DNA of 55,449 bases from Denitratimonas yunnanensis (SeqCode) (GCA_026410415.1 JAPMLR010000013.1:1-55449), one strand, 5' to 3'; counted from the stretch's first letter, positions 9,703 through 23,837 are shown. The notes: a model not told the origin generated them from the letters alone. Numbers and translations are program-made.

Positions 9703-11004
9703 ATGTTCGGCTATTACCTCAACCTGGCTCTGCGCAGCTTCAAGCGCAACAAGGCACTCACCGCGCTGATGGTGCTGGCCATCGCGTTGGGCATCGGCGC
9801 CTGCATGACGACGCTGACGGTGTTCCGCGTGTTGTCCGGCGATCCGATTCCGGAAAAGAGCGCACGCATCTTTTACGTGCAGCTGGATCCCGAGCCGCTG
9901 CGCGGCATGGTGCCCGGTGACGAACCGGAAACCCAGATGACGCGCTTTGATTCGGAAACCCTGTTGCGTGAAAAGCGTGGTGCACGCCAGGCGATGATGA
10001 CCGGCGGCTCGGTGACGATAACGCCCGAGCGCAATGACCTGCCGTCGTTCATGTCCGATGCGCGTTACACCAGTGCGGATTTCTTCGCGATGTTCTCCGT
10101 GCCCTTCCTGCATGGCAACGGCTGGAGTGCCGAGGACGATACCGCCGGTGCGCGCGTCGCGGTGATCTCCACCACGTTGAACGACAGGTTGTTCGGCGGT
10201 GGCAACAGCGTCGGCAGGCCGCTGCTGGTCGGCAATACCGAGCTGCGCATCGCCGGAGTGATCGACACGTGGCAGCCCACGCCAAGGTTCTATGACCTCA
10301 ATTACAGCCGCTATGGCGAGCTGGAAGATGTGTTCCTGCCGTTCTCCACCTCGCGGGACCTCAAGCTGGGCCGCAACGGCAGCATGAATTGCTGGGGCGA
10401 CAGTGCCGCCGATGAAACCGGCGTCAACGCGCCGTGCACCTGGATTCAGTACTGGGTGGAATTGGAGACGGCCGCACAGGCATCGGACTACAAGGCCTAT
10501 CTGGACAACTACTCCGCCCAGCAGAAGGCCGCAGGCCGCTTCGAGCGCGATCCCAACACGCGCTTGCGCAATGTCATGGAATGGCTGGATTTCAACCGCG
10601 TGGTGCCGCGTGACGTGGTGATGCAGTTGTGGCTGGGCCTTGGCTTCCTGCTGGTGTGCCTGCTGAACACGGTGGGTCTGTTGCTGGCCAAGTTCCTGCG
10701 CCGCAGTGGCGAAATCGGCGTGCGCCGGGCCTTGGGCGCATCGCGGCTGGAAATTTTCAAGCAGTGTCTGGTCGAAGCCGGAACCATCGGCCTGGCCGGC
10801 GGCATCCTCGGGTTGGGATTGGCCCTGCTCGGATTGTGGGCGGTGCGGCAGCAGCCGATGGGCTACGCCAAGCTGGCCTATCTGGATGGCTCGATGCTGA
10901 CCACCACCTTCGTGCTGGCCATTGCCGCCAGCCTGCTCGCCGGGATGTTGCCCGCGTGGCGGGCGATGCAGATCACGCCGGCTGTGCAACTCAAATCCCA
11001 GTAG
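9703..11004 (+). CDS. ABC transporter permease, FtsX/MacB type (first)
   Basis: 433 residues. An N-terminal helix ('ALTALMVLAIALGIGACMTTL') is followed by a large periplasmic MacB core domain (~45-295), then three C-terminal helices ('LWLGLGFLLVCLLNTVGLLLA', 'AGTIGLAGGILGLGLALLGLW', 'MLTTTFVLAIAASLLAGMLPA'). The cytoplasmic loop 'EIGVRRALGASRLEIFKQCL' is the FtsX coupling element. It ends 'AVQLKSQ', with the TAG stop supplied by a second REP. It pairs with the next gene to form a heterodimeric transmembrane unit driven by the upstream ATPase. Confidence 0.9.
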   Translation: MFGYYLNLALRSFKRNKALTALMVLAIALGIGACMTTLTVFRVLSGDPIPEKSARIFYVQLDPEPLRGMVPGDEPETQMTRFDSETLLREKRGARQAMMTGGSVTITPERNDLPSFMSDARYTSADFFAMFSVPFLHGNGWSAEDDTAGARVAVISTTLNDRLFGGGNSVGRPLLVGNTELRIAGVIDTWQPTPRFYDLNYSRYGELEDVFLPFSTSRDLKLGRNGSMNCWGDSAADETGVNAPCTWIQYWVELETAAQASDYKAYLDNYSAQQKAAGRFERDPNTRLRNVMEWLDFNRVVPRDVVMQLWLGLGFLLVCLLNTVGLLLAKFLRRSGEIGVRRALGASRLEIFKQCLVEAGTIGLAGGILGLGLALLGLWAVRQQPMGYAKLAYLDGSMLTTTFVLAIAASLLAGMLPAWRAMQITPAVQLKSQ

Positions 11005-11068
11005 GTCGGGGCTACCGCCCCCGACAGGATATCGAATCACCGACGTCGGGCACGCAGGCCCGACCTAC
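11001..11068. repeat. Inverted pair of GTAG-type REP elements (REPIN-like), copy 2
   Basis: The left REP (11001-11025) is GTAG plus a GTCGGGG...CCCCGAC hairpin. The right REP (11045-11068) is GTCGGGC...GCCCGAC plus CTAC. 19 bp separate them. The arms are the same as in the copy at 9.6 kb, but the spacer is different and shorter. The TAG at 11002-11004 is the stop codon of the first permease gene. Confidence 0.78.
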
Positions 11069-11090
11069 CCGAGGCAACACGGAGTTGACC

Positions 11091-12323
11091 ATGGAAATTC
11101 GCCCCATCCTCTCCACCCTGATGCGGCACAAGACCGCCGCTGCGCTGATCGTGCTGCAGGTGGCACTGACCTGCGCGATCATCTGCAACGCGCTTTTCAT
11201 GATCGGCGAACGCATCGCGCAGATCAGCGAGGTCAGTGGCCTGGCCGAAAACGAACTGATCCGCATCCAGATCATCCCGGTCGGTGGTGATTCGGACAGC
11301 AAGGCACAGACGCAGGCCGATCTGGCGATGCTGCGCGCCATGCCGGGCGTGAAGGCCGCCACCACGGTGAACCAGGTGCCGTTCGTGAACTCCTCCTGGA
11401 ACAGTGGCGTGAACCTGCAACCGGACCAGCAGCGCCCAACCCTCAACGCCTCCAACTACATGGCCGAGGAAAGCTTCATCGAGACCTTCGGCCTGAACCT
11501 GGTGGCCGGGCGAAACTTCACTGCCGACGAGTATCTGCATTTCGATGCGCTGAACGATCCGGAAAGCGAGATCCGCGTCCCCGGTGTCATCCTCACGCGC
11601 AGCATGGCCACCCGGCTGTTTCCGGGCGAGGACCCACTGGGCAAGTCGATCTATGTGTGGGGCAACGATCCGATGCCGATCATCGGCATCGTCGAGCATC
11701 TGGTGCGGCCCAGCATGCAGGGCGGACCGGCGGCACGCGAGTACGCGATGATTTTCCCGATCAAGGTGGATTACAACCTTGGTGGCAACTATGTGATCCG
11801 TACCTCACCCGAGCGGCGGCAGGAGGTGCTGGATGCCGCCAGCGACGCACTGCGAAAAAGCGGTCCGCGGCGCATCATTCTGGAGCAGAACACCAAGGCC
11901 TTCGAGCAGTTGCGAAGCGACTTCTATCAACAACAACGCGGCATGGCGTGGTTGCTTGGCGTTGTCTGCGTCGCGCTGCTGCTGGTCACTGCCCTGGGCA
12001 TCGTTGGCCTCGCCAGTTTCTGGGTGCAGCAACGCACCAAGCAGATTGGCGTGCGGCGCGCGCTGGGCGCCACCAGGGGCCAGATCCTGCGCTACTTCCA
12101 AACCGAGAACTTCGTGCTGGCCAGCATTGGCATCGTGTTGGGAATGCTCGCGGCATTCGGCATCAACCAGTGGCTGATGAGCGCGTACGAAACGGCACGG
12201 CTGCCGTGGCACTACTTGCCCATCGGGGCGGTGGCGCTGTGGTTGCTGGGTCAGGTGGCGGTGCTGGGGCCAGCGCGCCGCGCGGCCAGCGTGCCGCCTG
12301 CCATTGCAACGCGAACCGCCTGA
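11091..12323 (+). CDS. ABC transporter permease, FtsX/MacB type (second)
   Basis: 410 residues from the ATG at 11091, preceded by GGAG. The open frame extends further left, but only through the REP and the previous gene, so this start is preferred. Architecture is as in the partner: N-terminal helix ('AALIVLQVALTCAIICNALFM'-like), periplasmic domain (~45-280), three C-terminal helices, and the coupling loop 'IGVRRALGATRGQILRYF'. It is the last gene of the exporter operon. The periplasmic domains of the two permeases differ strongly, which fits a heterodimer. Confidence 0.88.
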   Translation: MEIRPILSTLMRHKTAAALIVLQVALTCAIICNALFMIGERIAQISEVSGLAENELIRIQIIPVGGDSDSKAQTQADLAMLRAMPGVKAATTVNQVPFVNSSWNSGVNLQPDQQRPTLNASNYMAEESFIETFGLNLVAGRNFTADEYLHFDALNDPESEIRVPGVILTRSMATRLFPGEDPLGKSIYVWGNDPMPIIGIVEHLVRPSMQGGPAAREYAMIFPIKVDYNLGGNYVIRTSPERRQEVLDAASDALRKSGPRRIILEQNTKAFEQLRSDFYQQQRGMAWLLGVVCVALLLVTALGIVGLASFWVQQRTKQIGVRRALGATRGQILRYFQTENFVLASIGIVLGMLAAFGINQWLMSAYETARLPWHYLPIGAVALWLLGQVAVLGPARRAASVPPAIATRTA

Positions 12324-12362
12324 CCGGTCGATGGCGATGCGCGCGCGACGTTCAGCCGGCAG

Positions 12363-12379
12363 GGCGCGCGCCGCGCGCC
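12363..12379. terminator. GC hairpin between convergent permease and DUF2891-like genes
   Basis: GGCGCGC (12363-12369) and GCGCGCC (12373-12379) form a 7-bp stem with a 3-base loop, without a U tract. The terminator role is positional inference. Confidence 0.3.
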
Positions 12380-12408
12380 GCCGCTTGTCTCGAACTGACT
12401 CGATCGTC

Positions 12409-13494
12409 TCAGTGGCCCATGCCACGCTGACTGAGCCAGTACACCGCAAAGCTCGCCAACCAATGGCTGCCGGCGTAGTGCGTGTCACTCACGCCGGCAA
12501 CGCCAGCGTCACCGTGCGCGGTCGCAGTGGCCTGCAGCGCGAACCGGCGCGCATCGTCGTCCGGCAAGCCAGCGGCGATGCCTTCCAGCATCCACGCGCG
12601 ACTGATGTTGAGACCATCGATATGCGCGAGTTTGCCGTCGGCGCGATCGCTGACCTGTCCGATCGGCAACCAATCCGGGGTTTCCAGTGTGGGCAGGAAA
12701 TCGGTCAGCCAACGTGCAAAGTCATCGGGCGGAAGGATCCGGCGCATGAAATCCGCTTCCGCCAGACACGGCGACAGGAAATCATGCCCGGAAGGTTCGT
12801 ATGCCAGAGGGCAGTCGCGATCACGTTCGTAGAAACGTCGGCCGGCATCGACCAGCCGTTCGCGCAGCACGTGGTCCCCGACCTGCACCGCGTAATCATG
12901 GATCAGGCCGAACGCGAACGCGGTCTGGTAATGCTCGCCGCCACGGATCGGATAACGCAATTTGGGCAGCCAGTCCGACAGCCGCTGCACGGTCACTTGT
13001 TCCAGCGGCCGAAGCCATTCACGCCATTGCCGCGCCTGCGCGTCGTCCCACTGTTCCAGTTCGGCAACCAACTGCAGCAGCCACGCGTGACCATACGGGC
13101 GTTCAAAGCCGGCACGCTCCGGATGGGCCATGTAGGCGGCTTCCTGCAGAAGCCTGGCCTGGGTCAATGTGCGGGCGAGTGCGGTGCGGGCCTCCTCGGC
13201 GAAAGGCGCCTCCGGGTGCAGCCGGGCCAATCGGACCAACAGCCAATGTCCGTGCACCGCCGAATGCCAGTCGAAACATCCGTAGAACGCGGGCGTAAGG
13301 CGACTGGGCCGATCCACATCCTCCGCACCAGCCATCACATGATGCACGATGTTGGGAAATTCCTTGTCCACGCAGGCCAATGCCAACGCGGCAAAGCGAC
13401 TGGCACGGGGCTCGTCCAGCGAACGCGCGCCAGTGGACGCCTGCCAGACCAGCAACATCATCAGAACGACACAGGCGAGACCGTTGCGGCGCAT
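12409..13494 (-). CDS. Exported DUF2891-like protein
   Basis: 361 residues from the ATG at 13494. The N-terminus is a Sec signal peptide ('GLACVVLMMLLVWQASTGA'). The mature part is rich in Trp, His and Arg, with blocks such as 'YGCFDWHSAVHGHWLLVRL', 'YGHAWLLQLVAELEQWDD' and 'SGHDFLSPCLAEADFMRRIL', which resemble DUF2891 proteins; the helical-repeat look recalls alpha/alpha toroids. Biochemical role unknown. The frame stays open upstream to ~14.3 kb, but that part is antisense to the response regulator, so the signal-peptide start is chosen. It sits on the opposite strand between exporter and regulator genes, so it need not belong to that system. Confidence 0.75.
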   Translation of the reverse strand: MRRNGLACVVLMMLLVWQASTGARSLDEPRASRFAALALACVDKEFPNIVHHVMAGAEDVDRPSRLTPAFYGCFDWHSAVHGHWLLVRLARLHPEAPFAEEARTALARTLTQARLLQEAAYMAHPERAGFERPYGHAWLLQLVAELEQWDDAQARQWREWLRPLEQVTVQRLSDWLPKLRYPIRGGEHYQTAFAFGLIHDYAVQVGDHVLRERLVDAGRRFYERDRDCPLAYEPSGHDFLSPCLAEADFMRRILPPDDFARWLTDFLPTLETPDWLPIGQVSDRADGKLAHIDGLNISRAWMLEGIAAGLPDDDARRFALQATATAHGDAGVAGVSDTHYAGSHWLASFAVYWLSQRGMGH

Positions 13495-13632
13495 CGTGGA
13501 AATCCCGGGCTGAGGATGTGCGTGATGGTAACGCGCTGGCGAGCACCGACTCGCTCCAGCGCCGACGAACGCGGTTACGCTTCGCCGCTGTCCCCATCGA
13601 CACGCTAGTTCTTGCCAACGGATCTGTTCCCG

Positions 13633-14973
13633 ATGCCTACCGTCCTTGTCATCGACGACAACCCCTCCGTCTTCATCGCGTTGGAGGTGCTTTTCTCCCT
13701 GCACGACATCCGGACCCTGTCCGCGGAAACGCCGGAGGCCGGATTGGCGATGCTGGAGCAAGGCGGCATCGATCTGGTCATCTCCGACATGAACTTTCAC
13801 GCCGATACCACGTCCGGGGAGGAGGGCGTGGTGCTGTTCCGGCAGATCCGCGAACGCAACCCCGACATGCCGGTCATCCTGTTGACCGCGTGGACGCATC
13901 TGGAAGCGGCGGTGGAATTGGTCAAAGCCGGTGCCGCGGACTATCTGGCCAAGCCGTGGGACGACCACAAGCTTCTCGCTGCGGTGAACAATCTGCTCGA
14001 ACTGGTCCATACCCGGCGCGAACTGCTCGAACATCGGACCGGTGAGCGCCATCGACGCGACGCATTGGCGCATGGGCATGACCTTCGCGGTCTGGTCTAC
14101 GCCGACCCGGCCAGCGAGGCGCTGCTGACGCTGGCATTGCAGGTCGCCCGCTCGGATCTTCCGGTACTGATCACCGGACCCAACGGCAGCGGCAAGGAGA
14201 AATATTCGGAGATCATGCATTTCAACTCGCCGGTACGCGAGGGCCCGTTTGTCGCGGTGAACTGCGGGGCGCTGCCGCACGATCTGATCGAAGCGGAATT
14301 GTTCGGTGCCGAACCCGGTGCGTTCACCGGTGCGGGCAACAAGCCGCGCGCCGGCAAATTCGAGGCCGCCCACGGCGGCACCTTGTTTCTGGATGAGATC
14401 GGCACCTTGCCCCTGTCAGGCCAGGTGAAGCTGTTGCGTGTGCTCGAAACCGGCCGCTTCCAGCGACTGGGCAGCAATAGCGAGCGCCAGGTGAAAGTGC
14501 GCGTGGTCAGCGCCACCAATGCCGATCTGCCCGGCATGATTGCCGAGGGGCGCTTTCGCGAAGATCTTTATTACCGCCTCAACGGCATCGAACTGCGCCT
14601 GCCCGCGTTGGCGCAGCGACCGCGCGACATCCTGCCGTTGGCGCGCCATTTCCTGCCCGACGGCAGGCGTTTTTCCGAAGCCGCAGAGCGTGCGTTACTC
14701 GCGCATGCCTGGCCTGGCAACGTGCGCGAATTGCGGAACGTGGTGCAGCGGTCGGCGTTGTTGTCCATCGATCGGATCGAGGCCGTTGCGCTCGCGTTGC
14801 CGGTCCTGGCGCATGCACCCGCGTCCAGCACACCGAATGAACCGGATCGCAGCATGATCGAGGCTGCGTTGCAGCGGGCTGGTGGTGTGCTGGCTCAGGC
14901 AGCGGCCGAACTGGGACTGTCGCGGCAGGCCTTGTATCGGCGGATGGATCGCCTCGGCATCGCACGCGATTGA
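13633..14973 (+). CDS. Sigma-54-dependent response regulator, NtrC family
   Basis: 446 residues from the ATG at 13633; a TTG seven codons upstream (13612) is the alternative. The receiver domain (~1-120) has Asp52 in 'LVISDMNF' and Lys in 'YLAKPW'. The AAA+ domain (~145-375) has a variant Walker A 'GPNGSGKE' at 182-189 and an intact 'GAFTGA' loop at 229-234, the contact with RpoN. Walker B 'GGTLFLDEIG' and arginine finger region 'FREDLYYRLNGIELRLP' are present. A Fis-type helix-turn-helix ('LAQAAAELGLSRQALYRRM') ends the protein. The kinase gene follows 12 bp later. The likely target is the sigma-54 promoter at 7.5 kb. Confidence 0.93.
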   Translation: MPTVLVIDDNPSVFIALEVLFSLHDIRTLSAETPEAGLAMLEQGGIDLVISDMNFHADTTSGEEGVVLFRQIRERNPDMPVILLTAWTHLEAAVELVKAGAADYLAKPWDDHKLLAAVNNLLELVHTRRELLEHRTGERHRRDALAHGHDLRGLVYADPASEALLTLALQVARSDLPVLITGPNGSGKEKYSEIMHFNSPVREGPFVAVNCGALPHDLIEAELFGAEPGAFTGAGNKPRAGKFEAAHGGTLFLDEIGTLPLSGQVKLLRVLETGRFQRLGSNSERQVKVRVVSATNADLPGMIAEGRFREDLYYRLNGIELRLPALAQRPRDILPLARHFLPDGRRFSEAAERALLAHAWPGNVRELRNVVQRSALLSIDRIEAVALALPVLAHAPASSTPNEPDRSMIEAALQRAGGVLAQAAAELGLSRQALYRRMDRLGIARD

Positions 14974-14985
14974 CGGACGGCACCG

Positions 14986-16299
14986 GTGCGCATTCTCCGT
15001 GTCCTGCCGCTGGCCATGCGCATGATCCTGTTGGCGCTGTCGGGCGTCACGCTTGCTGCCTCAGCCACCGCGGCGCTGAGTCACTGGCTGGCGCCATGGA
15101 TCGCTGCGCTCATCGTGGTGCCGTGCGTCGGATTGATCGTCGGCATGACGGTGTGGCGCAGCATCGCCCCGCTTCGTGCGCTGTTCCACGCGCTTGCCAG
15201 CACGGTGACCGGCTATCGCGACGGCGATTTCAGTTTCGGCATCACCTGGGATCGTTATGCCGATGTGATCGAGCTGGTGGATGCGCACAACGCCTTGGGT
15301 CAGGCCCTGCGCGAGCAGCGCATCGATCTGGTGCAACGCGAGTTGTTGCTGGACACGATGGTCCAGAACACGCCGGTCGCCATGGTCTTGCTTGATCCCG
15401 CCCGTCGCGTGGTACTGGGCAACCTCGCCGCGCGTCGCCTGCTGGGTGAGGGAAGGAAGCTGGAAGGTCGAGCCATTGACGACCTTCTCGCAGGGACGCC
15501 GGAGGCAGTGCGCGACGCTTTCGCACGCGGTGGCGATGGCATGTTCAGTGCCGGGGAAGACGATGACATCTATCACCTCGCGCGTCGCCTCTTCCGCCTC
15601 AATGGCCGTCCGCACGAATTGATCCTGTTGCGCCAGATGACGGCCGAACTGCGCCGCCAGGAGGTGCAGACGTGGAAGAAGGTGATTCGGGTCATCAGCC
15701 ACGAATTGAACAATTCGCTCGGGCCGATCGCGTCGCTTGCGCATTCGGGTCGGGAGTTGGTCAAGCGCGGTCAACTGGACCGATTGCCGGTGGCGCTGGA
15801 CACCATCGAGGAGCGCGCCCGCCATCTGGAACGATTCCTGCGCGACTATGCACGCTTTGCCAAACTGCCTTCTCCGCGCATGGAGCCGGTGCGGCTTCCG
15901 GGTTTCATCGACAAGCTGAAAAGCCAAATGCCCTTCGCGATAGAAGGCGAGGTGCCTGATGAAACCGCACATTTCGATCCTGCACAGATCGAACAGGCAT
16001 TGCTCAACCTGCTGAAGAACGCGCACGAATCGGGTTCTTCGAAGGAGGGCGTTGCCCTGTGCGTGAGACGGCATGTCGAGGGTTGGCGCATCGAGGTGTT
16101 GGATCGGGGCACTGGCATGACCGATGCCGCGCTGGCGAACGCCCTGTTGCCGTTCTACTCGACCAAGCGCAACGGCACGGGCCTGGGGTTGGCCCTGACG
16201 CGCGAAATCGCCGAAGCACACGGTGGTCGCATCGGCGTGGCCAATCGCGTTGGCGGCGGCCTGTACGTGTCCCTGACTCTGCCGCGAAACGGTCCATAG
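14986..16299 (+). CDS. Membrane sensor histidine kinase paired with the NtrC-type regulator
   Basis: 437 residues from GTG 14986. Two closely spaced membrane helices (~10-28 and ~34-53) leave almost no periplasmic loop, so the signal is likely sensed in the membrane or cytoplasm. A HAMP-like/PAS region follows (~110-215, 'QNTPVAMVLLDPARRVVLGN'). The phospho-accepting His239 lies in 'VISHELNNSLGPIASL', a dimerisation motif common in NtrB/NtrY-like kinases. ATP-binding boxes are 'LLNLLKNAHES', 'DRGTGM' and 'GTGLGLAL'. An in-frame ATG a few codons later is an alternative start. Confidence 0.92.
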   Translation: MRILRVLPLAMRMILLALSGVTLAASATAALSHWLAPWIAALIVVPCVGLIVGMTVWRSIAPLRALFHALASTVTGYRDGDFSFGITWDRYADVIELVDAHNALGQALREQRIDLVQRELLLDTMVQNTPVAMVLLDPARRVVLGNLAARRLLGEGRKLEGRAIDDLLAGTPEAVRDAFARGGDGMFSAGEDDDIYHLARRLFRLNGRPHELILLRQMTAELRRQEVQTWKKVIRVISHELNNSLGPIASLAHSGRELVKRGQLDRLPVALDTIEERARHLERFLRDYARFAKLPSPRMEPVRLPGFIDKLKSQMPFAIEGEVPDETAHFDPAQIEQALLNLLKNAHESGSSKEGVALCVRRHVEGWRIEVLDRGTGMTDAALANALLPFYSTKRNGTGLGLALTREIAEAHGGRIGVANRVGGGLYVSLTLPRNGP

Positions 16300-16378
16300 C
16301 AAGAATGGCCGGCGATTACGCTGACCGTCACCGGCTGTGTCCGAAGGGGTCCGGAACAGATGCTGCACCGCAGCGATC

Positions 16379-16408
16379 TTGCCCCCGAATTGACCTGCCT
16401 GCTATGAT
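16379..16408 (+). promoter_or_regulatory. Candidate sigma-70 promoter of the atp operon
   Basis: TTGCCC (16379-16384), an 18-bp spacer, then TATGAT (16403-16408, five of six bases of TATAAT). The predicted start is near 16415, about 60 bases before atpI, in the only substantial gap upstream of the operon. Confidence 0.5.
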
Positions 16409-16474
16409 TGACAGGCTCAGCAGGGCGCAATCCCGTTGCAATGCGGGGACGTCCGCTCAATTCGGAACGCAGCC

Positions 16475-16843
16475 ATGTTCAATTCCGTGACCCATGGTCG
16501 GCAACAGGCCCGCAAGGTTCTTGTCGTTCAGGCCGTCGCGGTGGTCGTGTCCGCATTGGCGCTGCTGATCGCCAGCCCGGCGCATGCGCTGGCTGCGGTC
16601 GTCGGCGGGAGTGCGATGGCAGCAGGTTCGTGGCTGTCCGCCCGGTTGGCATTTGCAGGGACGACTCCTGCCGGCGCCGACACGGCGCTTGGCCGGTTGC
16701 TGGCAGGCATCGCGTTGAAGTGGCTGCTGTTGATTGCAGCCTTGTTGCTCGGTGTGGCGGTGTGGCGGTTGCCGCCGCCGGGATTGGCCTGCGGGGTGAT
16801 CGTTGCCCTGCTGGCGCAGATCGTGGTCACGTTCAGGCGCTGA
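16475..16843 (+). CDS. atpI: ATP synthase protein I
   Basis: 122 residues from ATG 16475; an upstream TTG at 16436 would add 13 residues. It is a small hydrophobic protein with about four helices ('LVVQAVAVVVSALALLIA', 'LAAVVGGSAMAAGSWLSARL', 'LLAGIALKWLLLIAALLLGV', 'ACGVIVALLAQIVVTF') and a basic C-terminus. AtpI is thought to help assemble the c-ring or import Mg. Position as first gene of the atp operon supports the call; the sequence itself is weakly conserved. Confidence 0.8.
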   Translation: MFNSVTHGRQQARKVLVVQAVAVVVSALALLIASPAHALAAVVGGSAMAAGSWLSARLAFAGTTPAGADTALGRLLAGIALKWLLLIAALLLGVAVWRLPPPGLACGVIVALLAQIVVTFRR

Positions 16844-16889
16844 ATTTCAGCGGCCGATATCCAAACATCCAATTCAGGGTTCAGGACAC

Positions 16890-18019
<1,130 letters not shown>

Positions 18020-18044
18020 TCGCCGGAACTTACCTTCCGTCGGG

Positions 18045-18068
18045 CCTGCCGCTGATGTCGGCGGCAGG
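18045..18068 (+). promoter_or_regulatory. Intergenic hairpin after atpE
   Basis: CCTGCCGC (18045-18052) pairs perfectly with GCGGCAGG (18061-18068) around an 8-base loop. No U tract follows, so it is more likely an mRNA-stabilising or processing structure than a terminator. Subunit c is needed in about tenfold excess, which could explain it. Confidence 0.5.
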
Positions 18069-18124
18069 TGGCGGGAAGCAGGTCGAAAGGTGACTTGTTT
18101 CCCCAACACAGGCAGAGCGCACCC

Positions 18125-18595
18125 ATGAACCTCAATCTCACCCTGATCGCCCAGGCCTTGGCCTTCGCCGCCTTGATCTGGCTGATTGCCAGCAAGATCT
18201 GGCCGCCGCTGCTCAGTGCCATCGAGGAGCGCCAGAAGAAGATCGCCGAAGGCCTCAGCGCCGCGGACAAGAGCCAGGAAAGCCTGGCACGCGCCGAAGA
18301 GCAGGTCGCCGAACTTCTGCGTGACGCCCGCACCAAGGCCAATCAGATCATCGACCAGGCCAACGCCCGCGCCAACCAGCTCGTCGAGCAGGCCAGGCAG
18401 GATGCTGTCGCCGAGGCCGAGCACCAGAAAGCGTTGGCACAGGCCGAAATCGAGTCGGCCACGTTCCGTGCCAAGGAAGAGCTGCGCCGCCAGGTGGCCG
18501 ATCTGGCCGTTGCCGGTGCGGAAAAGCTGATCCACCGTCAGATCGACGGCAACGCCCAGAAGGCGCTGCTCGACGAGCTGGCCAGCCAGCTCTGA
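18125..18595 (+). CDS. atpF: ATP synthase Fo subunit b
   Basis: 156 residues, the standard length. One N-terminal membrane helix ('[20 protein letters not shown]') leads into a long polar coiled coil rich in A, E, Q, K and R (~30-156). It is the peripheral stalk linking subunit a to delta and alpha. The ATG at 18125 gives the normal N-terminus '[10 protein letters not shown]'. Confidence 0.96.
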   Translation: MNLNLTLIAQALAFAALIWLIASKIWPPLLSAIEERQKKIAEGLSAADKSQESLARAEEQVAELLRDARTKANQIIDQANARANQLVEQARQDAVAEAEHQKALAQAEIESATFRAKEELRRQVADLAVAGAEKLIHRQIDGNAQKALLDELASQL

Positions 18596-18608
18596 TCCGG
18601 AGCCTTCG

Positions 18609-19139
18609 ATGAGCACCGCCCTCACCCTCGCCCGCCCTTACGCCCGCGCTGCAGTGTCGCTGGCGCGCGAACAGCAGAAGTTGCCGGCGTGGTCCGCCGC
18701 ACTGGGGTTCGCTGCCGCGATCGCCGCCGATGAATCGGTCAAGTCGCTGCTTTCCAGCCCGGCCACCGGTACCGACGCCGCGGTGGCATTGCTGTCGCCC
18801 GAAGGTGACGTGGATGCGGGGTTCACGCAGTTCCTTCGCGTGCTTTCGGCCAACGGTCGTTTGCCGCTGCTGCCGGAAATCGCCGTGCTTTTCGAGCAGG
18901 CGCGCGCCGAGGCGGAGAAGGTGGTGAACGTGAAGGTCACGTCCGCCACCGCACTGGAAGAAAGCGAGATCGAGAGCCTTGCCGCGGCGCTGCGCCGCCG
19001 CTTCGGCAGCGAGATCGCGCTGACCCGTGCGGTGGATCCGGCGTTGATCGGTGGTGCGGTGATCGACGCCGGCGATGTGGTGATCGATGGCTCGGTACGC
19101 GGCAAGTTGGAGCGCCTGCGTACCGCACTGACGCAATGA
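18609..19139 (+). CDS. atpH: ATP synthase F1 subunit delta
   Basis: 176 residues. The N-terminal motif '[19 protein letters not shown]' and the C-terminal '[25 protein letters not shown]' are characteristic of the OSCP/delta family. It tops F1 and binds subunit b. It starts 13 bp after atpF. Confidence 0.96.
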   Translation: MSTALTLARPYARAAVSLAREQQKLPAWSAALGFAAAIAADESVKSLLSSPATGTDAAVALLSPEGDVDAGFTQFLRVLSANGRLPLLPEIAVLFEQARAEAEKVVNVKVTSATALEESEIESLAAALRRRFGSEIALTRAVDPALIGGAVIDAGDVVIDGSVRGKLERLRTALTQ

Positions 19140-19160
19140 CGATTTCTTTTTGAACCTTCG

Positions 19161-19176
19161 CCGGCGCCTGCGCCGG
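19161..19176 (+). promoter_or_regulatory. Short hairpin between atpH and atpA
   Basis: CCGGCG (19161-19166), loop CCTG, CGCCGG (19171-19176). One of a series of intergenic hairpins in this operon. It lies just upstream of the atpA ribosome site. Confidence 0.4.
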
Positions 19177-19194
19177 ACACCAGGGACACTCCCA

Positions 19195-20742
<1,548 letters not shown>

Positions 20743-20754
20743 TCGGTTTCGTGG

Positions 20755-20772
20755 AGCGGAGCGTGCTCCGCT
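20755..20772 (+). promoter_or_regulatory. Hairpin between atpA and atpG
   Basis: AGCGGAG (20755-20761), loop CGTG, CTCCGCT (20766-20772), followed by TTAG. A 7-bp stem with only a short T stretch, in the 66-bp gap. It could attenuate or stabilise rather than fully terminate, since downstream genes are essential parts of the complex. Confidence 0.45.
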
Positions 20773-20808
20773 TTAGAGAAGCAAAGAAGCGCATACGGGA
20801 ATAGCGAC

Positions 20809-23189
<2,381 letters not shown>

Positions 23190-23200
23190 TGGGAGCGCCC

Positions 23201-23264
23201 GCCTCGCGCCTATCGAGCGAGGCAGGTTCACACCGGAATCCGGGCCACGCCTGATTCCGGTGTG
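23201..23264 (+). promoter_or_regulatory. Two tandem hairpins between atpD and atpC
   Basis: First hairpin: GCCTCGC (23201-23207) with GCGAGGC (23217-23223). Second: a perfect 12-bp stem, CACACCGGAATC (23229-23240) with GATTCCGGTGTG (23253-23264), around a 12-base loop. No U run follows. They lie in the 104-bp gap before atpC and could lower epsilon expression or mark an RNA-processing site. Confidence 0.55.
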
Positions 23265-23293
23265 TGGTTGGCACGCAGGACAAGAGAACAAGC

Positions 23294-23716
23294 ATGAGCA
23301 CCTTCCGTTGCGACATCGTCAGCGCCGAAAACGAAATCTTCCAGGGTGAGGCCACGCTCGTCGTCGCCACCGGTGAAGTGGGCGAGCTGGGTATCGCCGC
23401 ACGCCATGCGCCGCTGATCACCCGCTTGAAGCCCGGCAAGGTCGTGGTCACGCTGCCGCAGGGCGAGCAGATCGACTTCGCCATCTCCGGCGGCATTCTG
23501 GAAGTGCAGCCGGATGTGGTGACGGTTTTGGCCGATACCGCCATCCGCGCCGATGAAATCGACGAAGCCGCGGTGCGCAAGGCCAAGGAAGAAGCCGAGC
23601 GCGTGCTCGCCGGTCGTGGCGAAGCCATGGAGCTGGCCGATGCCCAGGCCAAGCTGGCTGAAACCATGGCGCAGTTGCAGGCGCTGGAGCGCCTGCGCAA
23701 GAACCTCAAGCACTGA
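23294..23716 (+). CDS. atpC: ATP synthase F1 subunit epsilon
   Basis: 140 residues. The N-terminal beta-sandwich ('[20 protein letters not shown]', '[19 protein letters not shown]') and C-terminal two-helix inhibitory domain ('[20 protein letters not shown]') are both present. It links rotor and c-ring and inhibits ATP hydrolysis. It is the last gene of the operon, and a strong terminator follows 28 bp later. Confidence 0.96.
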   Translation: MSTFRCDIVSAENEIFQGEATLVVATGEVGELGIAARHAPLITRLKPGKVVVTLPQGEQIDFAISGGILEVQPDVVTVLADTAIRADEIDEAAVRKAKEEAERVLAGRGEAMELADAQAKLAETMAQLQALERLRKNLKH

Positions 23717-23744
23717 GGTCCGGTACACATGAGCAACATCGAAG

Positions 23745-23768
23745 CGGCGCCCGGAAGGGCGCCGTTTT
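23745..23768 (+). terminator. Intrinsic terminator of the atp operon
   Basis: Perfect 8-bp stem CGGCGCCC/GGGCGCCG (23745-23752, 23757-23764) with a GGAA tetraloop, followed by TTTT. Confidence 0.88.
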
Positions 23769-23837
23769 CGTTGGTGCAGCGGTTTCGTCGAACCAAGGTA
23801 CAGTTCCGGAGCGCGACCATTCCGCTATCGTGTTCGA

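Noticed and set aside
12409..14373. One long minus-strand protein covering the DUF2891-like gene and the region to 14.4 kb
   Set aside because: The upstream half is antisense to the NtrC-type regulator with intact motifs; the signal peptide at 13494 marks the real start.
23268..23284. Sigma-54 promoter before atpC (TTGGCACG)
   Set aside because: The -24 part matches, but there is no GC at the required -12 position.
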